Positions 1 to 9,977 of a DNA stretch of 64,000 nt are shown here, one piece after another; the stretch's first letter is position 1, and the number at the start of each line of letters is the position of its first letter. Location of the stretch: contig CM072877.1 of assembly GCA_036937835.1 (NCBI GenBank), forward strand, positions 403,501-467,500, written 5' to 3'. The position numbers and the translations under genes are program-made. This stretch comes from Pampus argenteus. Taxonomy: Eukaryota > Chordata > Actinopteri > Scombriformes > Stromateidae. Below the pieces are notes generated by a model. It had not been told where the DNA came from and searched no databases. It saw nothing but the letters and a program-made list of their open reading frames with translations.

Positions 1-93
1 CTATACATACGTTATTTACACATGTTGATCAAACGTGAAATAAAATACCCACAGAGGAGGAAACGGCGTCCTCTGCAGTTTGCATAGAGCAGT

Positions 94-106
94 AAAAAAA
101 AAAAAA
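94..106 (-). terminator. Pol III terminator of M-type gene, T13 (unit 1)
   Basis: Thirteen A residues on the plus strand give T13 directly after the GTAAGC end of the minus-strand gene. This is a strong RNA polymerase III stop. Most full-length M-type copies have T12-T14 here. Confidence 0.8.
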
Positions 107-224
107 GCTTACAGCACCTGGTATTCCCAGGCGGTCTCCCATCCAAGTACTAACCAGGCCCTAACCTGCTTAGCTTCCGAGATCAGACGAGATCGGGCGC
201 GCTCAGGGTGGTGTGGCCGTAAGC
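107..224 (-). rRNA. 5S rRNA, M-type, unit 1
   Basis: The RNA runs from GCTTACGGCC to CTGTAAGC, 118 nt, followed by T13. It forms the large-subunit 5S RNA and is made by Pol III. The C box GGATGGGAGACCGCC matches the vertebrate form. The A box reads AAGCTAAGCAGGTTA, where vertebrate 5S usually has AAGCTAAGCAGGGTC, so positions 61 (T) and 63 (A) are unusual. Position 12 is C where T is usual. Exact M-type consensus. It diverges from the P-type gene at 575 across a shared promoter region. Confidence 0.93.
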
Positions 225-247
225 GAAGGAAACAGACACACACAGGG

Positions 248-255
248 TATTTATA
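248..255 (-). promoter_or_regulatory. TATA-like box of M-type 5S gene (unit 1)
   Basis: TATAAATA on the minus strand at -31 to -24 from the first G of the gene, followed by CCCTGTGTGTGTCTG. TATA-like elements near -30 are known in fish and other animal 5S promoters. The gene is preceded by C at -1. Array-wide there are three forms: TATAAATA (most units), AATAAATA (units 2-6, 8, 10-13, 17, 18, 22, 27) and TATAAAAA (units 14, 19, 23, 28, 47). Confidence 0.7.
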
Positions 256-543
256 GATGCCGTAACGCCACACTCTCTCACATGTGCGGTGATTGTATAT
301 GTCGATACTGAATGTAAACACGACACCCTGACGATGACACAAAGTCAGCCAGTAACAGCTGTAACTGTGCGTTCCTCTCCAGGTCAACCTGTAGACATTA
401 TTACTTAATACACAGTCTATATCATTCTTCTTAATGTTGGGGCATTGTATGACTGGAATCAGAGGTTCTTGATCCCAAAATACGGTGATGTGTTAACCCT
501 TTATCAATCGGAACAGACGATTGCGATGCTGTTGATCGACATG

Positions 544-551
544 TATAAATA
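544..551 (+). promoter_or_regulatory. TATA-like box of P-type 5S gene (unit 1)
   Basis: TATAAATA at -31 to -24 from the gene start, followed by CCCTGTGTGTGTCAG, so motif and spacing equal those of the divergent M-type promoter. The base at -1 is G, not the C of the M-type. Units 8, 9, 10, 25 and 26 have TGTAAATA instead. Confidence 0.65.
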
Positions 552-574
552 CCCTGTGTGTGTCAGTTTCCTTG

Positions 575-692
575 GCTTACGGCCATACCACCCTGAACGA
601 GCCCGATCTCGTCTGATCTCGCAAGCTAACTAGGGTTGGGCCTGGTTAGTACTTGCATAGGAGACCGCCTGGGAATACCAGGTGCTGTAAGC
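575..692 (+). rRNA. 5S rRNA-like, P-type, unit 1
   Basis: 118 nt of clear 5S sequence. Against vertebrate 5S the P-type class carries C at 48, CT at 56-57 (A box AAGCTAACTAGGGTT), T at 63 and C at 82 (C box start GCATGGG). These changes fall in or beside the internal control region, so activity is uncertain even though the TATA-like box and a T4 stop are kept. Compared with the M-type it differs at 12, 23, 26, 48, 56, 57, 61, 63 and 82. This copy also has G85A in the C box. Confidence 0.8.
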
Positions 693-693
693 C

Positions 694-697
694 TTTT
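694..697 (+). terminator. Pol III terminator of P-type gene, T4 (unit 1)
   Basis: The gene ends GTAAGCC and is followed by TTTT then CTG. T4 is the minimal vertebrate Pol III stop. Nearly all P-type copies share it; unit 46 reads GTAAGCATTTT. Confidence 0.6.
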
Positions 698-1433
698 CTG
701 TGCTCTACGCAAACTGCAGAGGACGCTGCTGCCTCTTGTGTGCAGACAGAGCAAAGAGCGAACTTATTAGCTGCTTTTTCATTGGTGCCTCTTCAGAGTA
801 AATTAGTTTAACCAAACTTATATATAGACCCCAGTCACATCTATTTTCATGTCAAATAATATAGGTTACTAGATAAGATTACATATTGTATGTCGCATGT
901 CCATCATAATGTTCTTTACATTCATTAAAATGTCAACATGATTAGAAAATATGTTTTTTTTTGTAAATGAAAATACTGAAACAACAATCACAAAGCTTTT
1001 TTTTTTTGTAATTACCCCAGGTTGTTCTTTTCATAGGCTCTTTTGTTAAATTACATCATTTCTTAAAGCAACTAAAATCATTTCCTTCTTTGAGAAAAGA
1101 AAAAAACAACAACAAGCTCTGCACGTACCGTATTTTCAGGTAAGGGGAAAGAGAAAATATCTAAAAAAAACCAGGTATTTTTCTACACATTGCTTGTTGG
1201 GGTTAACTGTCAAAGGAACAAATTAAAAGACTAAAACCATCACCTGTTGAATACTTCACAGGTACGTTTCAGAAGAGAACGTTTAAATGTCGTATGTTTT
1301 AAGATGCCTTCCACAGCCTGATATGATCTATACATAGGTTATTTACACATGTTGATCAAACGTGAAATAAAATACCCACAGAGGAGGAAACAGCGTCCTC
1401 TGCAGTTTGCATAGAGCAGTAAAAAAAAAAAAA
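698..1433. other. Long AT-rich non-transcribed spacer between units (unit 1 example)
   Basis: About 740 bp between the P-type terminator and the next unit's M-type terminator. It is AT-rich, with T8-T11 homopolymers, a purine-rich segment and an ACAACAACA stretch. The tail is the conserved 3' flank of the next M-type gene. No RNA gene, mobile element or convincing coding region is seen. The same description applies to every inter-unit spacer. Sequence forms alternate, for example a long T run in units 1-3 and 7 against ATCTTTG in most others. Confidence 0.8.
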
Positions 1434-1551
1434 GCTTACAGCACCTGGTATTCCCAGGCGGTCTCCCATCCAAGTACTAACCAGGCCCTAACCTGCTTAG
1501 CTTCCGAGATCAGACGAGATCAGGCGCGCTCAGGGTGGTGTGGCCGTAAGC
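1434..1551 (-). rRNA. 5S rRNA, M-type, unit 2
   Basis: Full length, 118 nt, one change from the M-type consensus (C30T). The upstream box is AATAAATA and a long T run follows. Confidence 0.9.
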
Positions 1552-1574
1552 GAAGGAAACAGACACACACAGGG

Positions 1575-1582
1575 TATTTATT
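1575..1582 (-). promoter_or_regulatory. Variant AATAAATA box of M-type 5S gene (unit 2)
   Basis: At the TATA position the minus strand reads AATAAATA, one base from the main form. Fourteen units carry this variant, nearly all before 35 kb. The P-type box in the same unit remains TATAAATA. Confidence 0.55.
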
Positions 1583-1901
1583 GATGCCGTAACGCCACAC
1601 TCTCTCACATGTGCGGTGATTGTATATGTCGACACTGAATGGAAACACGACACCCTGACGATGACACAAAGTCAGCCAGTAACAGCTGTAACTGTGCGTT
1701 CCTCTCCAGGTCAACCTGTAGACATTATTACTTAATACACAGTCTATATCATTCTTCTTAATGTTGGGGGATTGTATGACTGGAATCAGAGGTTCTTGAT
1801 CCCAAAATACGATGATGTGTTAACCCTTTATCAATCGGAACAGACGATTGCGATGCTGTTGATCGACATGTATAAATACCCTGTGTGTGTCAGTTTCCTT
1901 G

Positions 1902-2019
1902 GCTTACGGCCATACCACCCTGAACGAGCCCGATCTCGTCTGATCTCGCAAGCTAACTAGGGTTGGGCCTGGTTAGTACTTGCATAGGAGACCGCCTGGG
2001 AATACCAGGTGCTGTAAGC
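1902..2019 (+). rRNA. 5S rRNA-like, P-type, unit 2
   Basis: Full-length P-type with the G85A C-box change shared with units 1 and 7. Confidence 0.78.
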
Positions 2020-2760
2020 CTTTTCTGTGCTCTACGCAAACTGCAGAGGACGCTGCTGCCTCTTGTGTGCAGACAGAGCAAAGAGCGAACTTATTAGCTG
2101 CTTTTTCATTGGTGCCTCTTCAGAGTAAATTAGTTTAACCAAACTTATATATAGACCCCAGTCACATCTATTTTCATGTCAAATAATATAGGTTACTAGA
2201 TAAGATTACATATTGTATGTCGCATGTCCATCATAATGTTCTTTACATTCATTAAAATGTCAACATGATTAGAAAATATGTTTTTTTTTGTAAATGAAAA
2301 TACTGAAACAACAATCACAAAGCTTTTTTTTTTTGTAATTACCCCAGGTTGTTCTTTTCATAGGCTCTTTTGTTAAATTACATCATTTCTTAAAGCAACT
2401 AAAATCATTTCCTTCTTTGAGAAAAGAAAAAAACAACAACAAGCTCTGCACGTACCGTATTTTCAGGTAAGGGGAAAGAGAAAATATCTAAAAAAAACCA
2501 GGTATTTTTCTACACATTGCTTGTTGGGGTTAACTGTCAAAGGAACAAATTAAAAGACTAAAACCATCACCTGTTGAATACTTCACAGGTACGTTTCAGA
2601 AGAGAACGTTTAAATGTCGTATGTTTTAAGATGCCTTCCACAGCCTGATATGATCTATACATAGGTTATTTACACATGTTGATCAAACGTGAAATAAAAT
2701 ACCCACAGAGGAGGAAACAGCGTCCTCTGCAGTTTGCATAGAGCAGTAAAAAAAAAAAAA

Positions 2761-2878
2761 GCTTACAGCACCTGGTATTCCCAGGCGGTCTCCCATCCAA
2801 GTACTAACCAGGCCCTAACCTGCTTAGCTTCCGAGATCAGACGAGATCAGGCGCGCTCAGGGTGGTGTGGCCGTAAGC
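2761..2878 (-). rRNA. 5S rRNA, M-type, unit 3
   Basis: Full length; same C30T change as unit 2 and AATAAATA upstream, indicating a recent common source for units 2 and 3. Confidence 0.9.
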
Positions 2879-3228
2879 GAAGGAAACAGACACACACAGG
2901 GTATTTATTGATGCCGTAACGCCACACTCTCTCACATGTGCGGTGATTGTATATGTCGACACTGAATGGAAACACGACACCCTGACGATGACACAAAGTC
3001 AGCCAGTAACAGCTGTAACTGTGCGTTCCTCTCCAGGTCAACCTGTAGACATTATTACTTAATACACAGTCTATATCATTCTTCTTAATGTTGGGGGATT
3101 GTATGACTGGAATCAGAGGTTCTTGATCCCAAAATACGATGATGTGTTAACCCTTTATCAATCGGAACAGACAATCGCGATGCTGTTAATCGACATGTAT
3201 AAATACCCTGTGTGTGTCAGTTTCCTTG

Positions 3229-3346
3229 GCTTACGGCCATACCACCCTGAACGAGCCCGATCTCGTCTGATCTCGCAAGCTAACTAGGGTTGGGCCTGGT
3301 TAGTACTTGCATGGGAGACCGCCTGGGAATACCAGGTGCTGTAAGC
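3229..3346 (+). rRNA. 5S rRNA-like, P-type, unit 3
   Basis: Exact P-type consensus, with TATAAATA at -31 and a T4 stop. Confidence 0.8.
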
Positions 3347-4087
3347 CTTTTCTGTGCTCTACGCAAACTGCAGAGGACGCTGCTGCCTCTTGTGTGCAGA
3401 CAGAGCAAAGAGCGAACTTATTAGCTGCTTTTTCATTGGTGCCTCTTCAGAGTAAATTAGTTTAACCAAACTTATATATAGACCTCAGTCACATCTATTT
3501 TCATGTCAAATAATATAGGTTACTAGATAAGATTACATATTGTATGTCGCATGTCCATCATAATGTTCTTTACATTCATTAAAATGTCAACATGATTAGA
3601 AAATATGTTTTTTTTTGTAAATGAAAATACTGAAACAACAATCACAAAGCTTTTTTTTTTTGTAATTACCCCAGGTTGTCCTTTTCATAGGCTCTTTTGT
3701 TAAATTACATCATTTCTTAAAGCAACTAAAATCATTTCCTTCTTTGAGAAAAGAAAAAAACAACAACAAGCTCTGCACGTACCGTATTTTCAGGTAAGGG
3801 GAAAGAGAAAATATCTAAAAAAAAACAGGTATTTTTCTACACATGGCTTGTTGGGGTTAACTGTCAAAGGAACAAATTAAAAGACTAAAACCATCACCTG
3901 TTGAATACTTCACAGGTACGTTTCAGAAGAGAACGTTTAAATGTCGTATGTTTTAAGATGCCTTCCAGAGCCTGATATGATCTATACATAGGTTATTTAC
4001 ACATGTTGATCAAACGTGAAATAAAATACCCACAGAGGAGGAAACAGCGTCCTCTGCAGTTTGCATAGAGCAGTAAAAAAAAAAAAA

Positions 4088-4205
4088 GCTTACAGCACCT
4101 GGTATTCCCAGGCGGTCTCCCATCCAAGTACTAACCAGGCCCTAACCTGCTTAGCTTCCGAGATCAGACGAGATCGGGCGCGCTCAGGGTGGTGTGGCCG
4201 TAAGC
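4088..4205 (-). rRNA. 5S rRNA, M-type, unit 4
   Basis: Exact M-type consensus; AATAAATA upstream and a T13-class terminator. Confidence 0.92.
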
Positions 4206-4555
4206 GAAGGAAACAGACACACACAGGGTATTTATTGATGCCGTAACGCCACACTCTCTCACATGTGCGGTGATTGTATATGTCGACACTGAATGGAAAC
4301 ACGACACCCTGACGATGACACAAAGTCAGCCAGTAACAGCTGTAACTGTGCGTTCCTCTCCAGGTCAACCTGTAGACATTATTACTTAATACACAGTCTA
4401 TATCATTCTTCTTAATGTTGGGGCATTGTATGACTGGAATCAGAGGTTCTTGATCCCAAAATACGGTGATGTGTTAACCCTTTATCAATCGGAACAGACG
4501 ATTGCGATGCTGTTGATCGACATGTATAAATACCCTGTGTGTGTCAGTTTCCTTG

Positions 4556-4673
4556 GCTTACGGCCATACCACCCTGAACGAGCCCGATCTCGTTTGATCT
4601 CGCAAGCTAACTAGGGTTGGGCCTGGTTAGTACTTGCATGGGAGACCGCCTGGGAATACCAGGTGCTGTACGC
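4556..4673 (+). rRNA. 5S rRNA-like, P-type, unit 4
   Basis: Full length with C39T and A116C. The latter breaks the T3-A116 pair of helix I. Confidence 0.75.
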
Positions 4674-5413
4674 CTTTTCTGTGCTCTACGCAAACTGCAG
4701 AGGACGCTGCTGCCTCTTGTGTGCAGACAGAGCAAAGAGCGAACTTATTAGCTGCTTTTTCATTGGTGCCTCTTCAGAGTAATTTAGTTTAACCAAACTT
4801 ATATATAGACCCCAGTCACATCTATTTTCATGTCAAATAATATAGGTTACTAGATAAGATTACATATTGTATGTCGCATGTCCATCATAATGTTCTTTAC
4901 ATTCATTAAAATGTCAACATGATTAGAAAATATGTTTTTCTTTTAAATGAAAATACTGAAACAACAATCACAAAGCTTTTATCTTTGTAATGACCCCAGG
5001 TTGTCCTTTTCATAGGCTTTTTTGTTAAATTACATCATTTCTTAAAGCAACTAAAATCATTTCCTTCTTTGAGAAAAGAAAAAAACAACAACAAGCTCTG
5101 CACGTACCGTATTTTCAGGTAAGGGGAAAGAGAAAATATCTAAGAAAAAACTGGTATTTTTCTACACATGGCTTGTTGGGGTTAACTGTCAAAGGAACAA
5201 ATTAAAAGACTAAAACCATCACCTGTTGAATACTTCACAGGTACGTTTCAGAAGAGAACGTTTAAATGTCGTATGTTTTAAGATGCCTTCCAGAGCCTGA
5301 TATGATCTATACATAGGTTATTTACACATGTTGATCAAACGTGAAATAAAATACCCACAGAGGAGGAAACAGCGTCCTCTGCAGTTTGCATAGAGCAGTA
5401 AAAAAAAAAAAAA

Positions 5414-5531
5414 GCTTACAGCACCTGGTATTCCCAGGCGGTCTCCCATCCAAGTACTAACCAGGCCCTAACCTGCTTAGCTTCCGAGATCAGACGAGAT
5501 CGGGCGCGTTCAGCGTGGTGTGGCCGTAAGC
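5414..5531 (-). rRNA. 5S rRNA, M-type, unit 5
   Basis: Full length with C18G and G23A. C18G is also found in units 10 and 12 and falls in helix II. Confidence 0.87.
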
Positions 5532-5881
5532 GAAGGAAACAGACACACACAGGGTATTTATTGATGCCGTAACGCCACACTCTCTCACATGTGCGGTGAT
5601 TGTATATGTCGACACTGAATGGAAACACGACACCCTGACGATGACACAAAGTCAGCCAGTAACAGCTGTAACTGTGCGTTCCTCTCCAGGTCAACCTGTA
5701 GACATTATTACTTAATAAACAGTCTATATCATTCTTCTTAATGTTGGGGCATTGTATGACTGGAATCAGAGGTTCTTGATCCCAAAATACGGTGATGTGT
5801 TAACCCTTTATCAATCGGAACAGACGATTGCGATGCTGTTGATCGACATGTATAAATACCCTGTGTGTGTCAGTTTCCTTG

Positions 5882-5999
5882 GCTTACGGCCATACCACCC
5901 TGAACGAGCCCGATCTCGTCTGATCTCGCAAGCTAACTAGGGTTGGGCCTGGTTAGTACTTGCATGGGAGACCGCCTGGGAATACCAGGTGCTGTAAGC
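5882..5999 (+). rRNA. 5S rRNA-like, P-type, unit 5
   Basis: Exact P-type consensus. Confidence 0.8.
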
Positions 6000-6738
6000 C
6001 TTTTCTGTGCTCTACGCAAACTGCAGAGGACGCTGCTGCCTCTTGTGTGCAGACAGAGCAAAGAGCGAACATTTTAGCTGCTTTTTCATTGGTGCCTCTT
6101 CAGAGTAAATTAGTTTAACCAAACTTATATATAGACCCCAGTCACATCTATTTTCATGTCAAATAATATAGGTTACTAGATAAGATTACATATTGTATGT
6201 CGCATTTCCATCATAATGTTCTTTACATTCATTAAAATGTCAACATGATTAGAAAATATGTTTTTCTTGTAAATAAAAATACTGAAACAACAATCACAAA
6301 GCTTTTATCTTTGTAATTACCCCAGGTTGTCCTTTTCATAGGCTCTTTTGTTAAATTACATCATTTCTTAAAGCAACTAAAATCATTTCCTTCTTTGAGA
6401 AAAGAAAAAAACAACAACAAGCTCTGCACGTACCGTATTTTCAGGTAAGGGGAAAGAGAAAATATCTAAGAAAAAACAGGTATTTTTCTACACATGGCTT
6501 GTTGGGGTTAACTGTCAAAGGAACAAATTAAAAGACTAAAACCATTACCTGTTGAATACTTCACAGGTACGTTTCAGAAGAGAACGTTTAAATGTCGTAT
6601 GTTTTAAGATGCCTTCCAGAGCCTGATATGATCTATACATAGGTTATTTACACATGTTGATCAAACGTGAAATAAAATACCCACAGAGGAGGAAACAGCG
6701 TCCTCTGCAGTTTGCATAGAGCAGTAAAAAAAAAAAAA

Positions 6739-6856
6739 GCTTACAGCACCTGGTATTCCCAGGCGGTCTCCCATCCAAGTACTAACCAGGCCCTAACCTG
6801 CTTAGCTTCCGAGATCAGACGAGATCGGGCGCGCTCAGGGTGGTGTGGCCGTAAGC
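6739..6856 (-). rRNA. 5S rRNA, M-type, unit 6
   Basis: Exact M-type consensus with AATAAATA upstream. The unit resembles unit 4, two units earlier. Confidence 0.92.
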
Positions 6857-7206
6857 GAAGGAAACAGACACACACAGGGTATTTATTGATGCCGTAACGC
6901 CACACTCTCTCACATGTGCGGTGATTGTATATGTCGACACTGAATGGAAACACGACACCCTGACGATGACACAAAGTCAGCCAGTAACAGCTGTAACTGT
7001 GCGTTCCTCTCCAGGTCAACCTGTAGACATTATTACTTAATACACAGTCTATATCATTCTTCTTAATGTTGGGGCATTGTATGACTGGAATCAGAGGTTC
7101 TTGATCCCAAAATACGGTGATGTGTTAACCCTTTATCAATCGGAACAGACGATTGCGATGCTGTTGATCGACACGTATAAATACCCTGTGTGTGTCAGTT
7201 TCCTTG

Positions 7207-7324
7207 GCTTACGGCCATACCACCCTGAACGAGCCCGATCTCGTTTGATCTCGCAAGCTAACTAGGGTTGGGCCTGGTTAGTACTTGCATGGGAGACCGC
7301 CTGGGAATACCAGGTGCTGTACGC
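7207..7324 (+). rRNA. 5S rRNA-like, P-type, unit 6
   Basis: Full length with C39T and A116C, the same pair of changes as unit 4, supporting a two-unit duplication. Confidence 0.75.
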
Positions 7325-8063
7325 CTTTTCTGTGCTCTACGCAAACTGCAGAGGACGCTGCTGCCTCTTGTGTGCAGACAGAGCAAAGAGCGAACTTATT
7401 AGCTGCTTTTTCATTGGTGCCTCTTCAGAGTAATTTAGTTTAACCAAACTTATATATAGACCCCAGTCACATCTATTTTCATGTCAAATAATATAGGTTA
7501 CTAGATAAGATTACATATTGTATGTCGCATGTCCATCATAATGTTCTTTACATTCATTAAAATGTCAACATGATTAGAAAATATGTTTTTCTTTTAAATG
7601 AAAATACTGAAACAACAATCACAAAGCTTTTATCTTTGTAATGACCCCAGGTTGTCCTTTTCATAGGCTTTTTTGTTAAATTACATCATTTCTTAAAGCA
7701 ACTAAAATCATTTCCTTCTTTGAGAAAAGAAAAAAACAACAACACGCTCTGCACGTACCGTATTTTCAGGTAAGGGGAAAGAGAAAATATCTAAGAAAAA
7801 ACAGGTATTTTTCTACACATGGCTTGTTGGGGTTAACTGTCAAAGGAACAAATTAAAAGACTAAAACCATCACCTGTTGAATACTTCACAGGTACGTTTC
7901 AGAAGAGAACATTTAAATGTTGTATGATTTAAGATGCCTTCCAGAGCCTGATATTATCTATACATACGTTATTTACACATGTTGATCAAACGTGAAATAA
8001 AATACCCACAGAGGAGGAAACGGCGTCCTCTGCAGTTTGCATAGAGCAGTAAAAAAAAAAAAA

Positions 8064-8181
8064 GCTTACAGCACCTGGTATTCCCAGGCGGTCTCCCATC
8101 CAAGTACTAACCAGGCCCTAACCTGCTTAGCTTCCGAGATCAGACGAGATCGGGCGCGCTCAGGGTGGTGTGGCCGTAAGC
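8064..8181 (-). rRNA. 5S rRNA, M-type, unit 7
   Basis: Exact M-type consensus with TATAAATA upstream. Promoter and flank match unit 1, 7,957 bp earlier. Confidence 0.92.
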
Positions 8182-8531
8182 GAAGGAAACAGACACACAC
8201 AGGGTATTTATAGATGCCGTAACGCCACACTCTCTCACATGTGCGGTGATTGTATATGTCAATACTGAATGTAAACACGACACCCTGACGATGACACAAA
8301 GTCAGCCAGTAACAGCTGTAACTGTGCGTTCCTCTCCAGGTCAACCTGTAGACATTATTACTTAATACACAGTCTATATCATTCTTCTTAATGTTGGGGC
8401 ATTGTATGACTGGAATCAGAGGTTCTTGATCCCAAAATACGGTGATGTGTTAACCCTTTATCAATCGGAACAGACGATTGCGATGCTGTTGATCGACATG
8501 TATAAATACCCTGTGTGTGTCAGTTTCCTTG

Positions 8532-8649
8532 GCTTACGGCCATACCACCCTGAACGAGCCCGATCTCGTCTGATCTCGCAAGCTAACTAGGGTTGGGCCT
8601 GGTTAGTACTTGCATAGGAGACCGCCTGGGAATACCAGGTGCTGTAAGC
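8532..8649 (+). rRNA. 5S rRNA-like, P-type, unit 7
   Basis: Full length with G85A in the C box, as in units 1 and 2. Confidence 0.78.
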
Positions 8650-9391
8650 CTTTTCTGTGCTCTACGCAAACTGCAGAGGACGCTGCTGCCTCTTGTGTGC
8701 AGACAGAGCAAAGAGCGAACTTATTAGCTGCTTTTTCATTGGTGCCTCTTCAGAGTAAATTAGTTTAACCAAACTTATATATAGACCCCAGTCACATCTA
8801 TTTTCATGTCAAATAATATAGGTTACTAGATAAGATTACATATTGTATGTCGCATGTCCATCATAATGTTCTTTACATTCATTAAAATGTCAACATGATT
8901 AGAAAATATGTTTTTTTTTGTAAATGAAAATACTGAAACAACAATCACAAAGCTTTTTTTTTTTGTAATTACCCCAGGTTGTCCTTTTCATAGGCTCTTT
9001 TGTTAAATTACATCATTTCTTAAAGCAACTAAAATCATTTCCTTCTTTGAGAAAAGAAAAAAACAACAACACGCTCTGCACGTACCGTATTTTCAGGTAA
9101 GGGGAAAGAGAAAATATCTAAAAAAAAACAGGTATTTTTCTACACATGGCTTGTTGGGGTTAACTGTCAAAGGAACAAATTAAAAGACTAAAACCATCAC
9201 CTGTTGAATACTTCACAGGTACGTTTCAGAAGAGAACGTTTAAATGTCGTATGTTTTAAGATGCCTTCCAGAGCCTGATATGATCTATACATAGGTTATT
9301 TACACATGTTGATCAAACGTGAAATAAAATACCCACAGAGGAGGAAACAGCGTCCTCTGCAGTTTGCATAGAGCAGTAAAAAAAAAAAAAA

Positions 9392-9509
9392 GCTTACAGC
9401 ACCTGGTATTCCCAGGCGGTCTCCCATCCAAGTACTAACCAGGCCCTAACCTGCTTAGCTTCCGAGATCAGACGAGATCGGGCGCGGTCAGGGTGGTGTG
9501 GCCGTAAGC
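9392..9509 (-). rRNA. 5S rRNA, M-type, unit 8
   Basis: Full length with the single change G23C; AATAAATA upstream. Confidence 0.9.
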
Positions 9510-9828
9510 GAAGGAAACAGACACACACAGGGTATTTATTGATGCCGTAACGCCACACTCTCTCACATGTGCGGTGATTGTATATGTCGACACTGAATGG
9601 AAACACGACACCCTGACGATGACACAAAGTCAGCCAGTAACAGCTGTAACTGTGCGTTCCTCTCCAGGTCAACCTGTAGACATTATTACTTAATACACAG
9701 TCTATATCATTCTTCTTAATGTTGGGGGATTGTATGACTGGAATCAGAGGTTCTTGATCCCAAAATACGGTGATGTGTTAACCCTTTATCAATCGGAACA
9801 GACGATCGCGATGCTGTTGATCGACACG

Positions 9829-9836
9829 TGTAAATA
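9829..9836 (+). promoter_or_regulatory. Variant TGTAAATA box of P-type 5S gene (unit 8)
   Basis: The plus-strand box reads TGTAAATA, breaking the TATA core. Units 9, 10, 25 and 26 share it. If the box matters for TFIIIB placement, these P-type copies should be weaker. Confidence 0.45.
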
Positions 9837-9859
9837 CCCTGTGTGTGTCAGTTTCCTCG

Positions 9860-9977
9860 GCTTACGGCCATACCACCCTGAACGAGCCCGATCTCGTCTG
9901 ATCTCGCAAGCTAACTAGGGTTGGGCCTGGTTAGTACTTGCATGGGAGACCGCCTGGGAATACCAGGTGCTGTAAGC
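9860..9977 (+). rRNA. 5S rRNA-like, P-type, unit 8
   Basis: Gene body is exact P-type consensus, but the upstream box is TGTAAATA and the flank before the gene reads TTTCCTCG. Confidence 0.77.

Larger units (their letters stand above)
50..255 (-). repeat. Left arm of the inverted duplication inside each unit (unit 1 example)
   Basis: Read on the minus strand this arm holds TATAAATACCCTGTGTGTGTC, the M-type 5S gene and about 45 bp of 3' flank containing GCAAACTGCAGAGGACGCTG. The same order occurs on the plus strand at 544-742. The arms are about 200 bp and separated by about 288 bp. Similarity stops just upstream of the TATA-like box and about 60 bp past the gene, so the ancestral duplication carried promoter, gene and terminator together. 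The arrangement recurs in every unit. Confidence 0.85.
225..574. other. Divergent intergenic spacer between the two 5S genes (unit 1 example)
   Basis: About 350 bp between the two gene starts. Apart from the two TATA-like boxes and short GT-rich stretches next to them, I recognise no gene or known element. No snRNA or tRNA motif was seen. The spacer is strongly conserved between units; units 16, 21, 38, 39 and 46 lack one base in the AACCCTTTATC stretch near the P-type gene. In units 31 and 37 it is interrupted by a LINE. Confidence 0.8.
544..742 (+). repeat. Right arm of the inverted duplication inside each unit (unit 1 example)
   Basis: Plus-strand partner of the arm at 50-255: TATA-like box, P-type 5S gene, T4 terminator, and a 3' flank sharing GCAAACTGCAGAGGACGCTG with the minus-strand flank. 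Beyond about 742 the flanks become unrelated. Confidence 0.85.

Noticed and set aside
80..92. Octamer-like ATGCAAAC on the minus strand in the 3' flank
   Set aside because: It lies downstream of the gene, is one base off the octamer, and most P-type flanks have ACGCAAAC. No promoter role can be supported.
109..387. Recurrent minus-strand open frame of about 92 codons (MTWRGTHSYS...) in most units
   Set aside because: It spans the M-type 5S gene and spacer, changes length freely between units through 5S deletions, and shows no codon-level constraint. It is a shadow of the RNA gene.
225..574. Possible snRNA (U1, U2, U5, U6) or tRNA gene linked to 5S
   Set aside because: Such linkage is known in some fish, but I found none of the hallmark motifs in either spacer. 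A covariance-model search would settle this.
445..633. Recurrent plus-strand open frame of 62 codons (MYDWNQRF...) in most units
   Set aside because: It overlaps the spacer, the TATA-like box and the first half of the P-type 5S gene, and starts at TTG. Its conservation is that of the array.
1407..1592. Plus-strand 61-codon frame rich in lysine near the A tract
   Set aside because: It is antisense to the M-type 5S gene and its lysines are the terminator A run.
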